Assembly: GCA_030038125.1 (NCBI GenBank)
Contig: JASHPL010000194.1
Span: 1-41,788 of the forward strand
Length of the DNA stretch: 41,788 nucleotides
Reading direction: 5' to 3'
Source of the DNA: Candidatus Sulfotelmatobacter sp.
GTDB lineage: Bacteria > Acidobacteriota > Terriglobia > Terriglobales > Acidobacteriaceae
In this document: piece after piece, positions 1 to 8,762 of the stretch
How the letters are laid out: each line of letters starts with the position of its first letter
Position numbering within the stretch: position 1 is the first letter of the stretch
Notes under the pieces: generated by a model
Told to the model about the DNA's origin: nothing
Databases searched by the model: none
The model's input: the letters and a program-made list of their open reading frames with translations, nothing else
Position numbers and translations under genes: made by a program

Positions 1-17
1 AGTCGAGGAGAGAGACT

Positions 18-1526
18 GTGGTGCTGCTCGAAGCCAACCGAATCGAGAAATCGTACGATGGCGTAAAGGCTTTGACTTCTGTTTCCCTTCAGTTGCACGC
101 GGGTGAGGTGCATGCACTGGTGGGTGAGAATGGCGCCGGGAAATCCACACTCATCAAGGTGTTGGCTGGCGCCGTGCAACCCGACAGTGGAGAAATACGA
201 TTACACGGCCAGCGCCTCCTGCACAACGATCCTGCAAGGGCGCGCAAACTCGGTATTTACGCTATCTATCAGGAGCCTGCTCTTTTCCCACCCCTCAATG
301 TCGCGGAGAATATCGCGATCGCTACCGAAGGCTACAAGTTATGGCACAAAGTGAATTGGCCAACGCGAATCGCGGAGGCCAACCGCTTGCTGAAAAGAAT
401 CGGGGCAGAGATTGCACCCAGTGCTTTGGTGTCCTCCCTGAGCCTGGCTCAGCAGCAACTTGTCGAAATCGCCAAAGCGCTGGCGGCCACTGCAACCGTC
501 CTGATCATGGACGAACCGACCGCTTCTCTCGGGCAGCAGGACACCCGGAACCTTGTCCGGATTATTCGGGAACTGCGATCGCAAGGGACGGGAATAATCT
601 ACATATCCCACCGCCTCGAAGAACTGTTTGAGATTGCGGATCGCGTGACCGTCTTGCGTGATGGCAGCAATGTAGGTACGCAAAACATGGCAGGGTTGAC
701 ATCTCGAGAATTGATTCGAATGATGGTCGGCCGCGAACCGGAGACGTTGTATCCAAAGCTGCATCTAAAATCAGGCAAAGTCGCGATTGAGCTCCGCAAT
801 TTCTGTTGCAGACAAGCCGGGGTGAGGAATGTCAGTCTTCAGTTGCGAAGTGGAGAAATCTTGGGGCTGGCCGGCTTGGTTGGCTCGGGAAGAACACAAC
901 TCGCTCAGGGGCTCTTTGGCTTAGCCTCCACTCAAGGCGATATCTATGTCGATGGTCGCCAGGTTGAGATCAAATCCCCAAAAGATGCAACGCGCGCCGG
1001 GCTTGCTTACGTTCCAGAAGATCGGCGTCGCCACGGTGTAATCCTTGAGATGACCATCCGCAGCAACGTGACCTTGGCAAGCCTGGATAAAGTCAGCAAG
1101 CACGGCATACTCCGAAAGAGTGCAGAACACGACGTTGCTCAAGAATTTGCACAACGTCTGCGTCTGAAAGCACCCTCAATCGAAACCCTCGCGAGAGACC
1201 TATCTGGCGGAAATCAACAGAAAGTCGTCCTCGCCCGCTGGCTGCTCACCATGCCAAAGGTGCTCATCTTGGACGAACCGACGCAAGGCATTGACGTCCG
1301 GGCAAAGTCGGAAATCTATAATCTCATCGGCGCACTTGCAGAAAGCGGGATGGCGATTCTCCTGATCTCATCAGAGATGTCTGAAATTCTGGCCTTGAGC
1401 GACCGCATTGCGGTCATGTCCAAGGGAGAGTTGGTCCAAATCCTAGACAGCCAAGATGCCAGCCCCGACGAAATACTCAGACTGGCCCTGTCGCGGAATA
1501 GCAGTGCACCCCGGGGGAACAATTGA
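18..1526 (+). CDS. Sugar/autoinducer-type ABC importer, tandem ATP-binding subunit (RbsA/LsrA family)
   Basis: This is the ATPase that powers uptake by the two permeases encoded directly downstream. It is 502 aa with two fused nucleotide-binding domains, the usual RbsA/LsrA length. The first half has Walker A GENGAGKST (residues 36-44) and Walker B LIMDEPTASL, but its signature is degenerate (LSLAQQQ). The second half has the GxGSGRT-type degenerate Walker A typical of this family, a full LSGGNQQK signature and Walker B LILDEPTQGID, so the composite sites are asymmetric as in RbsA. The GTG start at 18 follows a GAGGAGAGA ribosome site at about 5-13, and the N-terminus fits the family. The stop overlaps the next start by 4 bases. 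The substrate cannot be read from an ATPase; rhamnose, AI-2 and ribose importers share this subunit type. Confidence 0.93.
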   Translation: MVLLEANRIEKSYDGVKALTSVSLQLHAGEVHALVGENGAGKSTLIKVLAGAVQPDSGEIRLHGQRLLHNDPARARKLGIYAIYQEPALFPPLNVAENIAIATEGYKLWHKVNWPTRIAEANRLLKRIGAEIAPSALVSSLSLAQQQLVEIAKALAATATVLIMDEPTASLGQQDTRNLVRIIRELRSQGTGIIYISHRLEELFEIADRVTVLRDGSNVGTQNMAGLTSRELIRMMVGREPETLYPKLHLKSGKVAIELRNFCCRQAGVRNVSLQLRSGEILGLAGLVGSGRTQLAQGLFGLASTQGDIYVDGRQVEIKSPKDATRAGLAYVPEDRRRHGVILEMTIRSNVTLASLDKVSKHGILRKSAEHDVAQEFAQRLRLKAPSIETLARDLSGGNQQKVVLARWLLTMPKVLILDEPTQGIDVRAKSEIYNLIGALAESGMAILLISSEMSEILALSDRIAVMSKGELVQILDSQDASPDEILRLALSRNSSAPRGNN

Positions 1527-2479
1527 AACTGCAACTAGTCCGAGCGTGGCCTGCGCTGATTGCACTTGCGACACTCTACATTTGTCTGGCTTTCGCGGCC
1601 CCTGCGTTCTATGCGCCCGACAATTTACGCGATATAGCGTTGGCAAATGTTGCGGATTTGTTGGTAGCAACGGGAATGACGATGGTGATCGTCGTGGGCC
1701 AGATTGATATCTCCGTCGGAGCGCTCTTCGCCGTATGCGGCCTTATTTGCGGAACACTCGCGAAATTAGAAGAGCCAAGGCTCTTGTTGCCCCTCGCGGC
1801 TGCTGCTGCGGGTACTGTTTTGGGAGCTATGAATGGGGCCTTGGTCTCATTTGTGAGAGTTCCTTCCATTGTTGTAACGCTGGCGACGATGGTAACTTGG
1901 CGCGAGGCGCTGCGCTGGATCACCAACGGTGCTTGGATTGAGGGCTTGCCGCGTACATTTCAGTGGTTTGGCCTTGGGCAGCGTAGTGGCGAGGCGCTCA
2001 TCATCGTGTCGGCACTGGTCCTGTTTGCTGCTCTCTGGTGGGCTTCCAGAAACCTCTCTGCAGTTCGCGCAATCTATGCGACCGGCTCGGATGCTGAGGC
2101 GGCCCGGCTTGCGGGCATTCCAACCAAACTCATCGTCTTCTGGGTGTTTGCCGTGATGGGCACGCTTACTGGAATCGCGGCGATGCTCAATGCAGTGCGA
2201 TTTTCCGACGTTCCCGCGAACAGTGGTATTAACCTCGAATTGAAAGCAATCGCTGCGGTTGTCGTGGGAGGGACCCCGATTACCGGAGGACGTGGAGATT
2301 TAGTCGGGACGTTGATCGGGGTGATCTTAATGGGTAGCATCGGGCCGGCGTTGGTCTACTTGGGAGTCAGCCCTCACTGGGAAAAGGCCGCCCAAGGTGC
2401 AATCATTTTATCTGCCGTCCTACTGGATGCGATCCGCCGGTGGAGAGACCGGCGGGTAATTTTCGCAAGATCTCTGTGA
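1523..2479 (+). CDS. ABC importer permease 1 (RbsC/LsrC-like, BPD_transp_2 family)
   Basis: Integral inner-membrane permease of 318 aa, hydrophobic throughout with roughly eight to ten helices. The family motif GQIDISVGA sits near residue 60, matching the GGIDLSVG element of RbsC-type permeases, and a second conserved stretch VVVGGTPITGGRGDLVGTL lies near residue 250. The TTG start at 1523 lies inside the ATPase stop (ATTGA, 4-base overlap), and a GGGGGAAC stretch just upstream can serve as ribosome site. Its own stop overlaps the next start by 4 bases, so the three genes are translationally coupled. It should pair with the permease half of the next protein as a heterodimer, as LsrC pairs with LsrD. 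Confidence 0.92.
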   Translation: MKLQLVRAWPALIALATLYICLAFAAPAFYAPDNLRDIALANVADLLVATGMTMVIVVGQIDISVGALFAVCGLICGTLAKLEEPRLLLPLAAAAAGTVLGAMNGALVSFVRVPSIVVTLATMVTWREALRWITNGAWIEGLPRTFQWFGLGQRSGEALIIVSALVLFAALWWASRNLSAVRAIYATGSDAEAARLAGIPTKLIVFWVFAVMGTLTGIAAMLNAVRFSDVPANSGINLELKAIAAVVVGGTPITGGRGDLVGTLIGVILMGSIGPALVYLGVSPHWEKAAQGAIILSAVLLDAIRRWRDRRVIFARSL

Positions 2480-4479
2480 AAACCAAAATTCAGCACGAGG
2501 CGATGCTCGGCGTTCTGATTGCGTTAGAGGTCGCCTTGTTTAGCTTCACGGGCCGAAATTTCCTTTCTATCGATAATTTCTCCGAGTGTGTTCGTCTTAG
2601 CGCAGAGATCGGCCTACTCGCGCTAGCCCTCACTCCAGTTCTGATCACGGGAGGAATCGACCTTTCCGTTGGATCGATGATGGGTTTCTGCGCCGTTGTT
2701 TTTGGAGCGATGTGGCATGACGCTCATTTTCCCATTGGGATTGCCTTATTGCTTACCCTGGTGATGGGACTGCTTGGCGGAGCGCTGAACGCGGTCATGA
2801 TCGCCCATCTCGACGTGTCACCGCTGCTCGTGACGTTAGGAACCTATTCCCTATTTCGAGGGCTTGCCGATGGCATAACAGGCGGAGCTAGGAGCTATTC
2901 TGGCCTGCCTGCAGGATTTCTTTACCTCGGGCAAGGCTACTTGGGCGGAGTAGTGCCCACGCAAACACTTATCCTTGTGCCGGCGATTGCAGCGTTCTGG
3001 CTTCTCTTACATCACAGCATTGTTGGACGGGGACTGTACGCCATCGGCCACTCCGCTGAGGGAGCGCGCTATGCCGCAGTCCCTGTGGTCCGTCGCCTGG
3101 CACTGGTCTACCTCCTCTCAGGACTATGTTCCGCAATCGCAGGCATCGTATACGTCGCTCGTTTAGGCCAGGCAAAATCGGATGCTGGTACGGGTTACGA
3201 ACTAATCGCCATCACAACCGTTGTACTGGGTGGAACGTCGATCACGGGCGGCGCAGGAACCATTCCGGGTACTTTGATGGGCCTTGCTGCAATCGTCCTG
3301 TTACAAAGCGGGCTGCGTCTTTCCGCGTGGCCTGCCGAACTGGCGGGGATATCGGCTGGCGCGTTGCTAATCCTGACGATCGTCTTGCAGCGCCTCGTTA
3401 GACCACAAACGATCCAGCCCTATGCTGCCAATGCGAAACCGAGACCGAGGATGACGGTTGCGGCAAGACTCGTGACCGTAGCCTGTATCGCCGTGGTTCT
3501 GATAGCACTCATTGGCAACTGGGTTCATCGTTCGAGGCTGGTTCAAACGGGTGCGGAAACGAATGCAGCGGGAAAGCGGCGGGTCACGATCGGCGTCATG
3601 CCGAAATCGAAAGGTGATCCATACTTCATTAGCTGCCGGACTGGCGCAGAAAAGGCGGCGGCAAGTCTTAACGTGGACATGATTTGGGATGGTCCCACGA
3701 GTCTCGATGCCTCGAAGCAGAATGAGGTTATCGAAGGCTGGATCACCCGTCGCGTGGATGCAATTTCCGCAGCCGTTGAGAATGCGGCGAGCATTTCCAC
3801 TGTCCTTCGCAAGGCGCGTGCTCAGGGAATCAAGGTTGTCGCTTGGGATGCAGATGCGCAACCGGATGCGCGCGACTACTTCATCAACCAGGCAACAAAC
3901 CAAGCCATTGGCTATACGTTGCTAGATGAGGCCGCGCGCGTCGTGCACGAGAAGGGAGAATTCGCCATCATCACAGGAGCTCTGACAGCGGCCAATCAAA
4001 ATTTGTGGATCTCCTTCATCAAGGAACGTCTAACAAAGTATCCCAATATGAAGCTGGTTTCCATTCGCCCTAGCGATGACGATCGGGACAAAGCCTTCTC
4101 GGAAGCACAGACAATTTCTAAGGTTCATCCGGGCGTGAGTGTCATGATTGTAATCTCTGCTCCTGCGGTTCCTGGCGCCGCCGAGGCGGTCAAGCAGTAT
4201 GGGAGAAAGGACTTAGTCGTTATCGGGCTTTCGCTGCCCAACTTGTGCAAACCGTACGTTCATGATGGTGAGATCGAGGCTGTGGTCTTATGGAACACCG
4301 AGAACTTGGGATATCTGGCCGTGAGTGCGCCAGCTGCTTTGGTCCGCGGAACATTTCCCGTGGGGAAGCCCGCGTTCGATGGCGGAATTCTCGGCACACT
4401 GAAGATTGAGGGAAGCGAGATCATTCTTGGGGCGCCAATGATTTTCCGGAAAGACAATATCGACGCTTTTGACTTTTGA
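2476..4479 (+). CDS. Fused ABC permease + LsrB/RhaS-like solute-binding protein
   Basis: One 667-aa polypeptide joins two importer parts. Residues about 1-320 are a second RbsC/LsrD-like permease with GGIDLSVGS near residue 60 and TSITGGAGTIPGTL later. An additional hydrophobic segment at about 329-347 (LVTVACIAVVLIALIGNW) follows, then a type I periplasmic-binding domain from about 368 to the end. That domain resembles LsrB/RhaS: GVMPKSKGDPYF, WDAD (457-460), NQNLW (507-511), SAPAVPGAAE and a C-terminus IFRKDNIDAFDF very like the end of LsrB. RbsC-type permeases end in the cytoplasm, so the extra helix would carry the binding domain to the periplasm (inference). I chose the GTG at 2476 because it overlaps the upstream TGA (GTGA); an ATG at 2440 is the alternative. 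No frameshift is visible at the junction. Confidence 0.9.
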   Translation: MKTKIQHEAMLGVLIALEVALFSFTGRNFLSIDNFSECVRLSAEIGLLALALTPVLITGGIDLSVGSMMGFCAVVFGAMWHDAHFPIGIALLLTLVMGLLGGALNAVMIAHLDVSPLLVTLGTYSLFRGLADGITGGARSYSGLPAGFLYLGQGYLGGVVPTQTLILVPAIAAFWLLLHHSIVGRGLYAIGHSAEGARYAAVPVVRRLALVYLLSGLCSAIAGIVYVARLGQAKSDAGTGYELIAITTVVLGGTSITGGAGTIPGTLMGLAAIVLLQSGLRLSAWPAELAGISAGALLILTIVLQRLVRPQTIQPYAANAKPRPRMTVAARLVTVACIAVVLIALIGNWVHRSRLVQTGAETNAAGKRRVTIGVMPKSKGDPYFISCRTGAEKAAASLNVDMIWDGPTSLDASKQNEVIEGWITRRVDAISAAVENAASISTVLRKARAQGIKVVAWDADAQPDARDYFINQATNQAIGYTLLDEAARVVHEKGEFAIITGALTAANQNLWISFIKERLTKYPNMKLVSIRPSDDDRDKAFSEAQTISKVHPGVSVMIVISAPAVPGAAEAVKQYGRKDLVVIGLSLPNLCKPYVHDGEIEAVVLWNTENLGYLAVSAPAALVRGTFPVGKPAFDGGILGTLKIEGSEIILGAPMIFRKDNIDAFDF

Positions 4480-4897
4480 GATGATGAATCGCTCTCCGGG
4501 CACTCGATGATGATGCGCACATGCCTGTCCATGTTAATCGCCACCGATTGCACCACTTTCCCTACTGTGAGGTTCCATCGGGTCATCCAATTACACCAAA
4601 GCACACCAATATTCTGCGCAACTGTTTGAAATTAGGCCCTGGGATGACATTCAACTGCCGTTCTTCACCGTTTAAACCAAGTTGGCTGAAGACGCCAAAA
4701 ATTCAGAGACTTACCGGCGTCCGAACAAATTCTCTACAATATTCGTGTGTGACCGAACTCTTCTCTCCGGATCCTAGGCCTCCTGTCTCGTGGTACCCGC
4801 TGCGTCGCCCTGGGTTCGCGGCTGTGTACCCAAAATCTTGCTTCCATGCGATTTCAGGTTCGTTCGCAAACGATCTTCCTTAACCAACCCTTACGCC

Positions 4898-4924
4898 GTC
4901 AGCAGGTGCCGGATGTCTGCTGAC
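4898..4924. promoter_or_regulatory. Perfect 8-bp inverted repeat upstream of the PpiC/ASPIC gene
   Basis: GTCAGCAG (4898-4905) and CTGCTGAC (4917-4924) are exact reverse complements around an 11-base spacer. It could be an operator or a hairpin in a leader. It lies about 130-180 bases before the next gene. Confidence 0.4.
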
Positions 4925-4939
4925 CTTGCAGTAACCACA

Positions 4940-4961
4940 AATAGTGTGTTCGAATAGTGTG
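4940..4961. repeat. Direct repeat AATAGTGTG x2
   Basis: AATAGTGTG occurs at 4940-4948 and again at 4953-4961, separated by TTCG (13-base period). It sits just downstream of the inverted repeat and before the PpiC/ASPIC gene, a position suited to a regulator site. No regulator can be assigned. Confidence 0.4.
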
Positions 4962-5053
4962 CTCTCGCTAGTTGGTTTGCTCTATGGACCCTGTTGACGC
5001 TGCGTCCCTAGAATTCCGCCACCATCTTCTTCAAGAACGACCTGAACGGTCGG

Positions 5054-7738
5054 ATGGGTAAAAGTCCAGCCATTCGACCGATCGGTCGCGACGACTGGGG
5101 TTGTGTCTTGCCATCGAAAGTTTGTCAAGTTGCGGAACTGTTTTTGGCAATTCTTGTTCTTACTACAGGTTTGTTTTCGCAGGGTTCCAAGCCCGCAGCG
5201 GCCGGCACTTCCCATGATGTCACGCTGCGAATCATAGTAGTGAGCTCAGAAGAACAAGCGCAACACATTGTGGGTGAATTGAAGCGCGGTGAAGAGTTCG
5301 CAACCATCGCAAAAACAGAGTCCATCGATTCGACAGCGGGCGAAGGAGGGTATCTAGGGAAGATAGATCTTTCCGCCCTTCGCCCTGAACTCAGAAACGC
5401 CGTAGCCGGCCTCGCGCCCGGGCAGATCAGCCCGATTGTGAAAACACCTCTTGGTTTTGCCATCCTGAAAGTCGAAGGAGAACAAACTTCGGACAGCAGT
5501 GCATCAGACCGAGGTGGGACTGCCGAAACTACTTCGATCGGTAGCGTCAAATATGCGTTGAGTCTTGGGGGATACGGCGAAGCCCAGTTGGGTCTGAACA
5601 ACTTCGACAAGCCGGCGGGTTGGGATAAGGATCCGCGCAAGATCTGCGAAGTTCATAAGCTATCACTGGCACAAGAGAAGGAATCGCTGAACCACTTCCT
5701 CTCGCCTGAAAATCAGAAAGCTCGCGCTTCGTTTGCTCCGCTCGACTTGCTGAATCTGCACTACTCACTTGGGGAAATCTACTCCTATGAAGGTGACATG
5801 GAACATGCGGTCGCCCAGTACAACCAGGCCTATCAAATCGCAGCCTCGCAAGCGCCCAAAGCGAAACTCCGGATGGACGAGGCGATGGGGGTAGCCTACC
5901 TCCACAAGTCGGAAATAGAAAATGATGTGTACCACACTCCAGGTGATCGATGTCTCTTGCCCATGCATCCGAGCAGCGCATTCCAGAAGACAAAGGACTC
6001 CGAGAACGCCATTGAATATTTCCTCCAGTATCTGGAGCAGAAGCCTGACGACCTCGAAGTGAAATGGCTGTTGAACCTGGCCTATATGACGCTGGGCATG
6101 TACCCGGACAAGGTCCCGCCGAAATACCTGATACCACCATCCGTTTTTGAGTCAGCCGAAGATGTGGGGCGGTTCCATGATGTGGCGGAGAAGGCCGGTC
6201 TGGAATCCTTCTCAACAGCCGGAGGCGTCATCGTCGACGACTTCGAAAATAATGGACGATTCGATGTCGTGACTTCGAGTTTCGACGGTTGCCAGCCACT
6301 CCACTACTTTCACAACAATGGAGACGGGACCTTCACCGAGCAAGGCACAAAAGCGGGCCTGTCAGACCAACTCGGGGGATTGAATATCTTGCAAGCCGAC
6401 TACAACAACGACGGTTGCTTGGACATTCTGGTCTTGCGTGGGGCATGGGAACTCCCGCAGCGTAAATCGTTGCTCCGGAATAACTGCGATGGAACTTTCA
6501 CGGATGTAACCTATGCCAGCGGTTTGGGTGAACCCACCAGCACTCAAGCTGCTGTGTGGGTCGACATCAATAATGACGGCCTTCTGGACCTCTTTGTTGG
6601 GAATGAAGGACAACCCGCTCAGCTCTTTCTAAACAAGGGTGACGGAACGTTCCAGGACATCTCCGCTTCGGCCGGAGTTAACCGTATCATGTTCACTAAG
6701 GGCGTCGCCGCTGGCGATTACGACAACGACGGTTATCCGGACCTCTACGTATCAAATCTGAACGGAGACAATTTCCTCTATCACAATAACCACGACAACA
6801 CGTTCACGGAGGTAGCCGACAAGGCAGGCGTGCCCGGTTCGGGGCGCAGTTTTGCAACGTGGTTTTTCGACTATGACAATGACGGCTGGCCGGACATTTT
6901 CACCACCAGCTACTTCATGTCCGTGGATGAAACCGTACGGACCTACCTCGGTCTTCCCCATAACGCAACAACCCTAAAGCTGTACAAGAACCTGGGCAAT
7001 GGAACCTTTCGCGATGTCACGAAAGAGGTTGGGCTCGACAAGGTATTCATGCCCATGGGCGGCAACTTCGGAGACATCGATAACGACGGCTTCCTGGATA
7101 TGTTTCTGGGAACGGGCACTCCCTCTTACGCTTCTCTGAAGCCCAGTGTGTTGCTCCACAATAAAGATGGCAAGTCTTTCGTGGATGTGACGACTTCCTC
7201 CGGCACTGGAGACTGGCACAAGGGTCATGGCGTGGCATTCGCTGACTTGGATAATCGCGGCGACGAAGACATTGTTTTCGAGATGGGTGGCGCAACGCTC
7301 GGTGACAGTCACGCGCTGCGCGTGTTTGAGAACCCTGGTCATGGAAATGACTGGATTAGTTTGAAGCTGATTGGCGTGAAGACGAACCGATCCGCGATCG
7401 GCGCCCGAATCAAAGTAACGGTAGTGAACGGGAGTCAAGGAACCCGCTCAATCTATCGCACTGTCGGGAGCGGAGGTTCATTCGGAGCGTCACCTCTCGA
7501 GCAGCACATCGGATTGGGCAAAGATGCCCGAATTACAGACCTTGAAATCTGGTGGCCGACGAGCAATACTCGGCAGCATTTCTCGAACGTGGAGAGAAAT
7601 CAATTCCTGGAGATCAAGGAATTCGCCAACGATTACGCCAAGCTCAATCGGAAAGCGTATCGGCTTGGCGGCGTGAAAGGTGACGGCTCCATATTTGCTC
7701 AACAGCCCAAAACGATCCCCCCGGCAAAGGTTAACTGA
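5054..7738 (+). CDS. Secreted PpiC-like + TPR + VCBS/FG-GAP + ASPIC/UnbV protein
   Basis: Large exported protein (894 aa from ATG 5054; a TTG at 5108 would give a more typical signal peptide). A hydrophobic segment at about 27-42 is followed by a parvulin/SurA-type PpiC domain (about 57-143), a TPR-like helical stretch (about 220-340), then many VCBS/FG-GAP repeats with DxDNDG-type calcium loops (about 390-770), and an ASPIC/UnbV domain near the C-terminus (GARIKVTV, YRTVGSGGSF, ITDLEIWWPT). In the PpiC part both usual active-site histidines appear replaced (LRIIV where xxHIL is expected, GFAILKV where GFHIIKV is expected), so it may bind without isomerase activity. The repeats suggest a calcium-stabilised propeller outside the cell. 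The next gene begins 9 bases later and is probably cotranscribed. Actual function is unknown. Confidence 0.88.
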   Translation: MGKSPAIRPIGRDDWGCVLPSKVCQVAELFLAILVLTTGLFSQGSKPAAAGTSHDVTLRIIVVSSEEQAQHIVGELKRGEEFATIAKTESIDSTAGEGGYLGKIDLSALRPELRNAVAGLAPGQISPIVKTPLGFAILKVEGEQTSDSSASDRGGTAETTSIGSVKYALSLGGYGEAQLGLNNFDKPAGWDKDPRKICEVHKLSLAQEKESLNHFLSPENQKARASFAPLDLLNLHYSLGEIYSYEGDMEHAVAQYNQAYQIAASQAPKAKLRMDEAMGVAYLHKSEIENDVYHTPGDRCLLPMHPSSAFQKTKDSENAIEYFLQYLEQKPDDLEVKWLLNLAYMTLGMYPDKVPPKYLIPPSVFESAEDVGRFHDVAEKAGLESFSTAGGVIVDDFENNGRFDVVTSSFDGCQPLHYFHNNGDGTFTEQGTKAGLSDQLGGLNILQADYNNDGCLDILVLRGAWELPQRKSLLRNNCDGTFTDVTYASGLGEPTSTQAAVWVDINNDGLLDLFVGNEGQPAQLFLNKGDGTFQDISASAGVNRIMFTKGVAAGDYDNDGYPDLYVSNLNGDNFLYHNNHDNTFTEVADKAGVPGSGRSFATWFFDYDNDGWPDIFTTSYFMSVDETVRTYLGLPHNATTLKLYKNLGNGTFRDVTKEVGLDKVFMPMGGNFGDIDNDGFLDMFLGTGTPSYASLKPSVLLHNKDGKSFVDVTTSSGTGDWHKGHGVAFADLDNRGDEDIVFEMGGATLGDSHALRVFENPGHGNDWISLKLIGVKTNRSAIGARIKVTVVNGSQGTRSIYRTVGSGGSFGASPLEQHIGLGKDARITDLEIWWPTSNTRQHFSNVERNQFLEIKEFANDYAKLNRKAYRLGGVKGDGSIFAQQPKTIPPAKVN

Positions 7739-7747
7739 AGGGAAGGT

Positions 7748-8737
7748 ATGAAACGCTTGAGTCCACTTCTTGTCCTCGCCCTCTCAATCCCATCCTTCGC
7801 AACGCAGTATTCGGCAAGCGGCATGGTTCTGCGGGTGGATCGAGTCCATAAGAACTTCGTTGTTTCCTGCCAGAGCATTCCCGGACTCATGGATGCTATG
7901 ACGATGCCCTTCGACGTGCACGAGACGAAGGAACTCGAAGGACTAACTCCCGGTACCATGGTGGATTTTACGCTTGTTGTTGAGGGCGCGAGTTCTTATG
8001 CTGAACACATCCATGTTCGAGCGTATGAAAGCGTCGAACAAGACCCCCTAACTGCGCGCCGGTTGAAGCTGCTGAACCATTTGACCCACCCTGAGGTCTC
8101 TTCGAAGCCACTCGCCATTGGAGAGCGCGTGCCGGATTTTGCTTTGATCGATCAGAGACGGCAGCGTGTCACACTTTCAGAATACGGGGGCAAAGTTGTG
8201 GCTCTGAATTTCATTTATACAAGTTGCGCCCTGCCTGATTTCTGTTATCGGATCTCGAACAACTTTGGCGTACTCCAGCGACGATTTAGGAAACAACTAG
8301 GGCGCGATCTGGTGTTGTTGACTGTGACCTTCGATCCGGAACGCGACCAGCCAGAAACGCTCGCACGCTATGCCGAGAATTGGAAGGCTGATCCGGCGAC
8401 ATGGCACTTTCTCACCGGAGCAGTCCCGGATGTCCGCCGTGTGACCAGCATGTTCGGAATGGATTTCTTCCCCGACGAAGGGCTAATGGATCACTCATTG
8501 CACACCGCAATCATTGATCGGCAACGAAAACTCGTGGCCAACATCGAAGGAAACCAATTCACGGCCGATCAGCTTGCAGACCTGGTCAAAGATGTTTTAA
8601 ATCAATTCCACCGCCGCAAACCTGTCAAGCCAGTGTATTGGCCATCGAAAGACGTGGGAATGGAGATGTTTCAGGCGCCCGGCACGTCCTTCCGAATGAG
8701 GGATCAGGTAAACATCGCAACCCTGAGCGCCGAATAG
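7748..8737 (+). CDS. CusF-like copper-binding domain fused to an SCO1/SenC domain
   Basis: A 329-aa exported protein with a signal peptide (about 1-18). Residues about 20-95 resemble the CusF-type copper-binding fold, including the AMTMPFDV motif. Residues about 120-285 are an Sco/SenC thioredoxin-like domain (IGERVPDFALIDQ, VTFDPERDQPE). Sco proteins deliver copper to the CuA site of cytochrome oxidase or act as thiol reductants. The usual CxxxC copper motif is here C160-ALPDF-C166, a wider spacing, while the expected histidine is present in MDHSLH (H249). The gene starts 9 bases after its neighbour with a GAAGGGAAGG ribosome site, so it is very likely in that operon. A respiratory copper role is inferred from family only. 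Confidence 0.87.
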   Translation: MKRLSPLLVLALSIPSFATQYSASGMVLRVDRVHKNFVVSCQSIPGLMDAMTMPFDVHETKELEGLTPGTMVDFTLVVEGASSYAEHIHVRAYESVEQDPLTARRLKLLNHLTHPEVSSKPLAIGERVPDFALIDQRRQRVTLSEYGGKVVALNFIYTSCALPDFCYRISNNFGVLQRRFRKQLGRDLVLLTVTFDPERDQPETLARYAENWKADPATWHFLTGAVPDVRRVTSMFGMDFFPDEGLMDHSLHTAIIDRQRKLVANIEGNQFTADQLADLVKDVLNQFHRRKPVKPVYWPSKDVGMEMFQAPGTSFRMRDQVNIATLSAE

Positions 8738-8762
8738 TTTAGGGACGGTACGGATAACGGCT

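Larger units (their letters stand above)
4480..5053. other. Gene-free stretch downstream of the importer
   Basis: About 570 bases without a convincing gene. Open frames here lack recognisable protein features. The second half carries an 8-base perfect inverted repeat (4898-4924) and a 9-base direct repeat (4940-4961), listed separately. I see no clear U-tract terminator for the importer operon. Confidence 0.6.

Noticed and set aside
18-4479. Calling the importer a true AI-2 (Lsr) system
   Set aside because: A probable pocket residue change, and no LsrG, LsrR or adjacent LsrK/LsrF; similarity to rhamnose importers is as strong.
4521-4883. 120-aa open frame after the importer operon
   Set aside because: No ribosome site, no domain, and composition unlike the neighbouring proteins.
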